Positions 58,009 through 64,000 of a stretch of 64,000 nucleotides of DNA are shown in pieces. The position numbers were made by a program, and so were the translations under genes. The notes beneath the pieces were generated by a model, which searched no databases, was not told where the DNA came from, and was given only the letters and a program-made list of their open reading frames with translations. The stretch comes from Viola odorata (taxonomy: Eukaryota > Streptophyta > Magnoliopsida > Malpighiales > Violaceae), in the NCBI GenBank assembly GCA_963691705.1, contig OY829540.1, positions 2,370,001-2,434,000 of the forward strand. Reading direction: 5' to 3'. Each line of letters starts with the position of its first letter. The stretch's first letter is position 1.

Positions 58009-59766
58009 ATGCAGCAACCTCCTTGCCCCCGAGCGCCTTCGGCGCGGAAGGCCAACATCACCATTGCTCTAGACGATGACAAATCGACTGATTTTGAGGA
58101 GGAGAGTGGCATAGATGACGATGCTGAGGAGAGTGATGATGTTGCCAACGATGCCCAGGGCAATCCGATGAAGGACACTGAGCCTGAGATCCAGATCTTG
58201 GGTGAGACCTCGTCTGACACCGACTTGCCCATGAGCCGAGTCATCACTTCTAGAGGACACCTTATTGACCCGGTTTGTTACAACGAGACCCAGCAAAATC
58301 CAAAGAAGGTCTACTTACAGGACCCGATTGACGGTTTTAAGGATGGCGAGGAGGAGGAGGTCGTTGAAGAAGAGAAATCGGAGGATGTTGTGAAGGAGAG
58401 TGAGTTAGAGAAGAAGGATAATGATGTAGATGAGGCTGAGGAAGAGGAGGAGGTGCCTCTGACCCGCAGGAAGCGTAGAGTCCCAGCCATAGAGGAAGAA
58501 ACTCATCGACCTCGCAAGTCACTGCGCGGAACCAGCAGCAAGGGCAAGACGCCCATATCCACACCAGCCACTCGATCTGCCCAGGCTAGAACAGGCACAT
58601 CCGCGCCCCTTGCCCAGGTGATACCTGACCTTACTCGCTTACATGGTTGGATTGATTTTCCAGATAAGCCTAGTCATGATAAATTGATTGCATTGCATGG
58701 TAAAAGTATGGTCCATTGTGCATTACTTGACTATGATTTACTTGACCGCATGGGGGTAGGTAGCCGGGTTAGAGAATTCATTAAAAACATTGGATGGGGT
58801 GTTATGTTTGATTTTGAGCATCCCGCATTTTTGGAGTTGAGTCATGAATTCTATGCTAGTTTTTGGTTTGATGTGGATAGACTAAAATAAAAAGGAAAGG
58901 GTGGCCTACACCTTGGCGCTGATAGAGTAGTGAATTTGAGACTGGTCAATGAGTGGTCACACCTCTCATTGGACCAGTTTAATGTTATGTTGGGGTTTGC
59001 CCAAGAATCCGACCTAGGTGCCCCTTGGTATCTAGGTGCTTTTGCAGCCTACCCTGAGTCCTTTGATGTGGACTCGACATTCAGGGAGTTGACTGGTGAC
59101 CCCACTGCCAGGTACAACTCCCGCAGGTCAAAGGCCCACCAAATTTCTGACCCTGCCCTTCGTATCCTGCAGAGATGCATCGCTCTTACCTTTGCTGGTA
59201 AAATGAACTCCTCGGGCTAGGTGTCTGTGCAGGAGCTCTTTTTCCTTTGGTGCATAAGTAATGGTCATAGAGTAAACTTAGGGTATTGGATTGCCACTGA
59301 ATTAAATGCCATTATCATTAATGAAAGAAATCCAGTCCTAGGTCCACTCATTACTAGACTTGCTGTCCAGCATCGTGCCCTAGATGTTAACAACTGCAAT
59401 CTCTTCTCTCCCATTGGTTTTAAATTTCTTAATGTTCGTACTCTCGATGGTATGGGTTACTTTCATTTGGAGGGTCGTGTTTTGTGTTTTAGTGCAGGTT
59501 GTACCGATCCCATGAACCGTGTTTTTAGCATAGCAAATGGTGGCCAATTCGAGTGGCCAGACCTAGCAGCTGATGACAACCCTTCAGCCTCTCGGCCTCC
59601 CTCTACTGCCCAGCGTCCAAGCCTATATGCTCATGATCCATCTGATGCTCCACTGCCCTCTTCTGCACTCGCTTAGACGAATGCCCTACTCCGTACCCTG
59701 ATTGCCCTTGTACAGTAGCTCCCTGATGAGCTTGTATCCAAGCTCTGGCCGCCGGCCAGCCCTTGA
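58009..59766 (+). pseudogene. E6 gag-type ORF with PF20167-like domain
   Basis: A single frame from ATG 58009 is interrupted by TAA 58888, TAG 59218 and TAG 59674 (a fourth TAG near 59731). It would end at TGA about 59764. The N-terminus is strongly acidic (DDDKSTDFEEESGIDDDAEE; EEEEVVEEEKSED) with a basic patch TRRKRRVPA. The core LHGWIDFPDKPSHDKLIALH, FIKNIGWGVMFDFEHPAFLE, FYASFWFD and ELTGDPTARYNSRRSKAHQI resembles the 'putative plant transposon protein' domain (PF20167-like) of Athila-type elements. LFFLWCISNGHRVNLGYWIA continues it. Function within the element is not established. Confidence 0.65.
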
Positions 59767-61370
59767 TCTCTCCTACAAACACTATCTCTTTTTCCTTCGG
59801 GCTGGAACTTTTGTACTTTTTAATTTCCCGCTGAACTTCTTTTATTTTTTATTTGCTTTTTGAACTACTCTCTCCCTTTTTGAATTTTTGTGTGAGTCCC
59901 TTTTCCACACTGAGGACGATGTGTTGCCTAAGTGTGGGGGAGGGACATTTGCGTGTGTTTGCCATGTTTGCTTGACTTTATATTTTTGTTTGCATGACTG
60001 CTTGCCCTTGCACTTGCATGATTTTTACTTGGAGTTTTTTCTGTAAATGTTCTCTTTGCCAAAATAACACTACCCCTGTTTTCATAGTCCCCTAGCTTGA
60101 ATGAACAGTCTACGCCCTTTTCACAGGAAATCTCACTCACTGTACAAAATCCACTTGCACTACCACACTGTCTGTTAGCACTTATAACTGCATCTAGCCC
60201 TAGTCGCTTGCAATCACTGAATTATGCCCTTGTGAGTATTTTGAGCCTTCATGCCATAACCTTTTATGTGTGATAAATGCATGACTAGTTACTAGTTAGT
60301 TTCGCATGAGATCCCTGGGTATGGGCACCATCAGACATGGGAAAGCACAAAATGATAAAGGACTTTGCAACCTCTCTTCTCCCTCTTTCTTCAGTTCTCT
60401 TTCTTTTCTTTCATCATCTTGCCCTAGACACTCATATCACCCCACTGTTTCTTTTCTTTTTAACCACTTGAGCCTGTTTTCCTTATTCTTTCCTTAGCAG
60501 GTGAGAGGCATTTCCTTCGAAGACAACAAGCAGCATAAGGGGTTAGACGGAGCAAACCTTTAGTGTGGGGGTAATGAGCATCCAGACCTAGATGCTGAAA
60601 GCAGTCATACGATGAGCAATATGAAAATGAAGAATATTTGCTACTCCAGCCAGACAGAAGAAAAAGAAAAACTTTGTACATGCTCCCTTTTGTTCTAAAA
60701 AAAACAAAAAACAAACAAATAAATAAAGTTGAGCAAAAGAGGAGCACAATACAGAGGCGGAGTAAAGCATGAACTAAAGAAGTAGACTGCCAGCTCCATC
60801 ACAGAAGAGAAATCCCCCACAGCAGACTCACTCTCTTCGTCTAACCGGCTAGAGGATGCCTTCTCACCAACTTCCCTTCGTTCTCCAGCCAAGGACTTTT
60901 TCTAACTCTTGTCGATTCTCCATCTCTTTTTCTTCTTCTTCTTCTTCTCTTCACTTCAAATCTTTCCTCTCTTTTCACTTCTACACCATACACCCTCTTT
61001 CTTTCTTCCCCCTTGCAAAGTCTTTTTCATTGACTGATTGCCCATGCATGTTGATTTTAACTCGGATCGCTATTGCAAAACCAAACTATGTGTTGCGTTA
61101 TTTGCATTTCATGAGTGTTAAACATCTAGCCCTTGTTCTGAGTGTGAGTGAAAACACCGTTTACAATGTAAGGATTGCTTGCGGCTAACTGATGTGGGAA
61201 AGTCTCTCCCTTGGTTTCGTTATTCCTTGGGTTTGACGTTGATGCTATCTAGAAAGGAGGTGATGTTGAGTGGATGAAGTGTATGTGTGGTGAACTCGCT
61301 GCGTTTGTGTGCCTTGGGTTGATTCTGTTTATTCTTAGTAGGTGGGGTGTTTTAAGCATAATGCTCGAGG
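59767..61370 (+). other. E6 3' UTR
   Basis: No pol. It contains CTAAGTGTGGGGGAGGGACA (59928) and TTTAGTGTGGGGGTAATGAG (60560), the PPT-like phrases typical of Athila-type elements, and C/T-rich tracts at 60890-61010. Confidence 0.5.
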
Positions 61371-62150
61371 GCGAGCATTGGGGAAGTATGGGGGTATTTG
61401 ATATGATGCATTTTGTATGTATTTTCCCTTCCTTTCCTAGCCTATTTTAGATCTTGATGCTGCTAATTTGTTGTTGTTTCCTTAGTATTGCAGATCTTGG
61501 CTTTTGGAAAGAAAATAGCGAAAAGATGCATTATCCGCTGGAATTCTGACGGAATTGATCAGCTTGCCCTTGCAGTTGCGTGCTAGTAGCGACAGTGCAG
61601 TCCAACGCTGGAGAGGAAAATCGCAGAAGGAAAGAAATCAGAAGATCCGTTCCTTTACTCTAGATTTCTCCCGTTTTGGCAAGAAGATAATTTGGTATTG
61701 ACTCCAATTAAATTTAGGGTTTCCATTTTATTAATTTCCATTATTAGAATTTCCTTCTTTGTAATTTTCCTTTTTTTTTAAACCTTTTTAGATTTAAGGT
61801 TTCAGACCCCATCTTTTGTATAATCACCTTCGGACACATCTTCCACTTGTGGAATTTCTACCACCGCACCTCCGCCTCCGGCGTTTCTTGTTTTCTGTTC
61901 AATAAACCGGAGCTTTTCTCCGGTCGGTAATAATAAATAGTTTTTCTCCATTCTCTTCTTTTCTTTTATGCTATTTATTTATTTTAATTATTTCTCTTTT
62001 AATATGAGTAGCTAAATCTCTTGTTCTCGGTAGGATCATTGAAGGTTGCTTAGGGAAGCTGTGAGGTCAAATTGAAGTTTAATATATCACTGGTTTATAT
62101 TTATTTGCTTAACGAATTCTTGTCAAAACTACTAGGACTTTTACAAGCCT
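61371..62150 (+). repeat. E6 PPT-like tract and probable 3' LTR
   Basis: GAGCATTGGGGAAGTATGGGGG precedes TATTTGATATGATGC (about 61395), a plausible LTR start. The stem-loop CCGGAGCTTTTCTCCGG lies at 61906-61923. The LTR end is not clear. The partner LTR was not found in the window. Confidence 0.45.
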
Positions 62151-62152
62151 TA

Positions 62153-62410
62153 TCAATTAGTAGCTAGGCCTAGACGATTAAAGTCGTCTCTGTGGAGGGT
62201 TTTAGTAAACTCTTTTATTTCAAGAACACCATTTGGGAAATTAATCATTCGTTCTAGCACAGAAATTTCATCCTGGGGGGCCAATAAACACTGACCCATT
62301 TTACGCTTGTGTTTTTCTTGGGGATTTTGGGGTGAAGATGGTGATTCTGAGGATAATTTTTCAATTATTTCAACTGAAGAAGAAGAAGCAAGAAATCTTT
62401 TTGATGCCAT
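62153..62410 (-). CDS. Unrecognised 85-codon ORF
   Basis: From MASKRFLASSSSVEIIEKLS to TLHRDDFNRLGLATN. The N-terminus is Ser-rich with a basic HKRKMGQ patch. It could be the first exon or a Gag-leader scrap of another element. It has no recognised domain. Confidence 0.25.
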   Translation of the reverse strand: MASKRFLASSSSVEIIEKLSSESPSSPQNPQEKHKRKMGQCLLAPQDEISVLERMINFPNGVLEIKEFTKTLHRDDFNRLGLATN

Positions 62411-62645
62411 GTGGAAGAGGGAGTATAGGAGAGCGGGAAAGGGAGAAAAAGAAAGGGCTGCAAAGAGAGTGAGGATGAAAATGGGCAGCAGCAGCATAAG
62501 TTATAAATAGTTTTTTAAATTAAGTAATGTACTTTTTTTATATTATTAAATGAGAATTTATTTAATAAATAAATAATTATTACATACATAATTTTTTTGT
62601 AAGAATTTGAAATCAGTCAATAATTTATTATTGTTTTTTTTTTTT

Positions 62646-62950
62646 TACGAACACATCGAGTAAATTAAATACAAGGTTAGGTTAGGTTTGATTGAAAATA
62701 TTTTAAGAACACGTGGATTAAATTAATCATTTAGAGGTTTAATTGAAAATCTTTCACGAATACACAGACTAAATTAATCATATACAGGTTTTATTGGAAA
62801 AATTTTATGAAAATATGGACTAAATTAAGCACGGAGCTAAGTTTGATTGAATTTTTTTACAAACACGGGGATTCATTAATTAATTATTTAATGATTTAAT
62901 TAGATTTTCTTATAAATTTGTAGATTAAATTAATTAGGAATAATTTTTTA
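62646..62950. repeat. Degenerate 51-bp tandem repeat
   Basis: About six units, each CGAACACNNGGACTAAATTAATCA then GGTTTAATTGAAAAT, starting near 62646, 62707, 62757, 62808, 62859 and 62911. Divergence is high. Confidence 0.6.
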
Positions 62951-63170
62951 AAATAAATATAAGAAATAAATTAATCAAAATATAAAATTGTCAGCTTGTT
63001 TGTTTGTTCTATTTGTTTTCTCGCTGCTCTGCTTTGTGTGTCCAGTGTTTGTTTTTGAAGCAGAGGGAAAGGAAGAAAGAAATGGATGGATGCGAGAAGT
63101 GAAATGACGAAGGTGTCCAGAGGATTTAACAAATTAAATTTTTGATAAAAAATTATCTTTGGTGCATGAC

Positions 63171-63823
63171 AAGGTAATTAACTTTTTATTAAATTAATAA
63201 CATTTTTTTTATTTAATTGTTTGTTCTAATTTGCAGAGTGCATTTTCATAAAGATAATCTTATTTGGAGTGATAGATATGTTATTTCCCCTAAATGTCAT
63301 TGAATTTGAGTCAAGATTCACCTGCACAATTATTTATGAACGTGTTGGATTATTTGTTTATTATTGCAAAGAGGATATATTAATTATTTTGGAAGCCCGA
63401 GCATATTTTATTTTGGAAGCCCGAGCAAATATAATTAATATATCCTCTCTGCAATAAAATAATTCACCTACACAATTATTTATTTATTATTTTACTCTCT
63501 GAAAAAATAAAAAAATAAATTAATTTATCAATTCAGATGACTTGAGAGTATTCACTTTCATGGTCGGTTACTTTATTGGGTGAATTGTCACTTCCTGTAA
63601 ATGGCAGGTGAATACTACTACTAAATAAAGTATTCTGCAAATTAGAACAAACAATTAAATAAAAAAAATGTTATTAATTTAATAAAAAGTTAATTACCTT
63701 AAAGAATTCTCTAAGCAACATCCCATCTGTTACATAATAACAGTCTTATATGATGTGCAGTCTTCATAAGAAATAAGAAATATATGATGAATACTCTCTA
63801 GTCATCTGAATTGATAAATTAAT
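63171..63823. repeat. Interlocking inverted repeats (foldback-like)
   Basis: Perfect 66-bp arms are at 63171-63236 and 63635-63700. An inner pair of 26-bp arms (one mismatch) is at 63361-63386 and 63432-63457. A third pair of 36-bp arms (one mismatch) is at 63519-63554 and 63788-63823, straddling the right 66-bp arm. A further partial copy of the 66-bp arm follows at 63830-63900. No ORF inside is convincing. Confidence 0.8.
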
Positions 63824-64000
63824 TAATATAGAACAAACAATTAAATAAAAAAAATATTATTAATTTAATAAAAAATGTTATTAATTTAATAAAAAAATGT
63901 TATTATTTGCATAATACTTTATTTAATAATTCCATGGCGTTATCATTGAGTAGGAGTAGCAATTAATCATTATTTTGAGAAAGCTAATTAATCCTACCAT

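Larger units (their letters stand above)
57208..62150 (+). mobile_element. E6: Athila/Tat-like non-autonomous fragment
   Basis: It contains an integrase zinc-finger scrap (57796-57953), a large PF20167-like gag-type reading frame (58009-59766), a long UTR with three AAGTGTGGGGG-type tracts, a PPT-like tract (61371-61394) and then LTR-like sequence. No RT was found. The 5' LTR was not identified. The boundary with E4 is near 57207. The right end is uncertain. Confidence 0.55.

Noticed and set aside
60306..61188. Short ORFs in the E6 3' UTR
   Set aside because: They follow C/T-rich tracts, with no domain, and the position between gag and PPT fits untranslated sequence.

Overview
This is nuclear DNA of a eudicot plant with a large, retrotransposon-rich genome. 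The evidence is one intron-containing plant WRKY gene, a Stowaway-type MITE, and five nested or abutting Ty3/gypsy elements that include a 19-kb Ogre and a 16-kb Tat element. I cannot name the species. No bacterial, organellar, tRNA or rRNA features were seen.

Layout. (1) 1-5676: minus-strand Ty3/gypsy element E1 (LTR, PBS, gag, protease, RT/RNase H), cut by the left window edge and inserted into the 5' LTR of E3. (2) 5677-27130: old plus-strand element E3 of the same LTR family, with gag and protease but no RT or integrase. It is split by (3) 7416-23409: Tat-lineage element E2, 15,994 bp, with two LTRs and a perfect 5-bp target duplication (ACACT). E2 carries a sense gag-pol (two nonsense codons, one frameshift). 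Between pol and the 3' LTR it carries a cluster of four antisense genes, each with its own TATA-like box. (4) 27131-33029: the only host single-copy segment. It holds a five-exon WRKY72/61-type transcription factor gene (29575-32500) with a W-box cluster upstream and a hairpin MITE in intron 2. (5) 33030-57207: minus-strand element E4, old and decayed. It is split by (6) 34276-53602: minus-strand Ogre element E5, 19,327 bp, with 3.77-kb near-identical LTRs, TSD GGTTG, long minisatellite-bearing 3' UTR and no recognisable protease. (7) 57208 to about 62150: fragment of an Athila/Tat-like non-autonomous element (integrase zinc-finger scrap, PF20167-like gag ORF, PPT-like tracts, probable 3' LTR). 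(8) 62150-64000: AT-rich DNA with a 51-bp degenerate tandem repeat and interlocking inverted repeats.

Relative ages from LTR comparison by eye: E5 is very young (about a dozen substitutions in 3.77 kb). E2 is recent (about 2%). E4 and E3 are old (about 10-13% over the short stretches that can be compared, almost all transitions). Nearly every element is coding-defective, yet E5 and E2 inserted recently with clean target duplications, so mobilisation in trans is likely.

The most unusual system is the antisense gene cluster of E2 (15000-21918). It has two paralogous multi-exon genes with conserved splice positions, plus two smaller ORFs (one basic/acidic, one helical), all opposite to gag-pol. 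Extra antisense ORFs are known in Tat-lineage elements such as Grande and Retand. Four separate units with a tandem duplication go beyond that pattern as far as I know.
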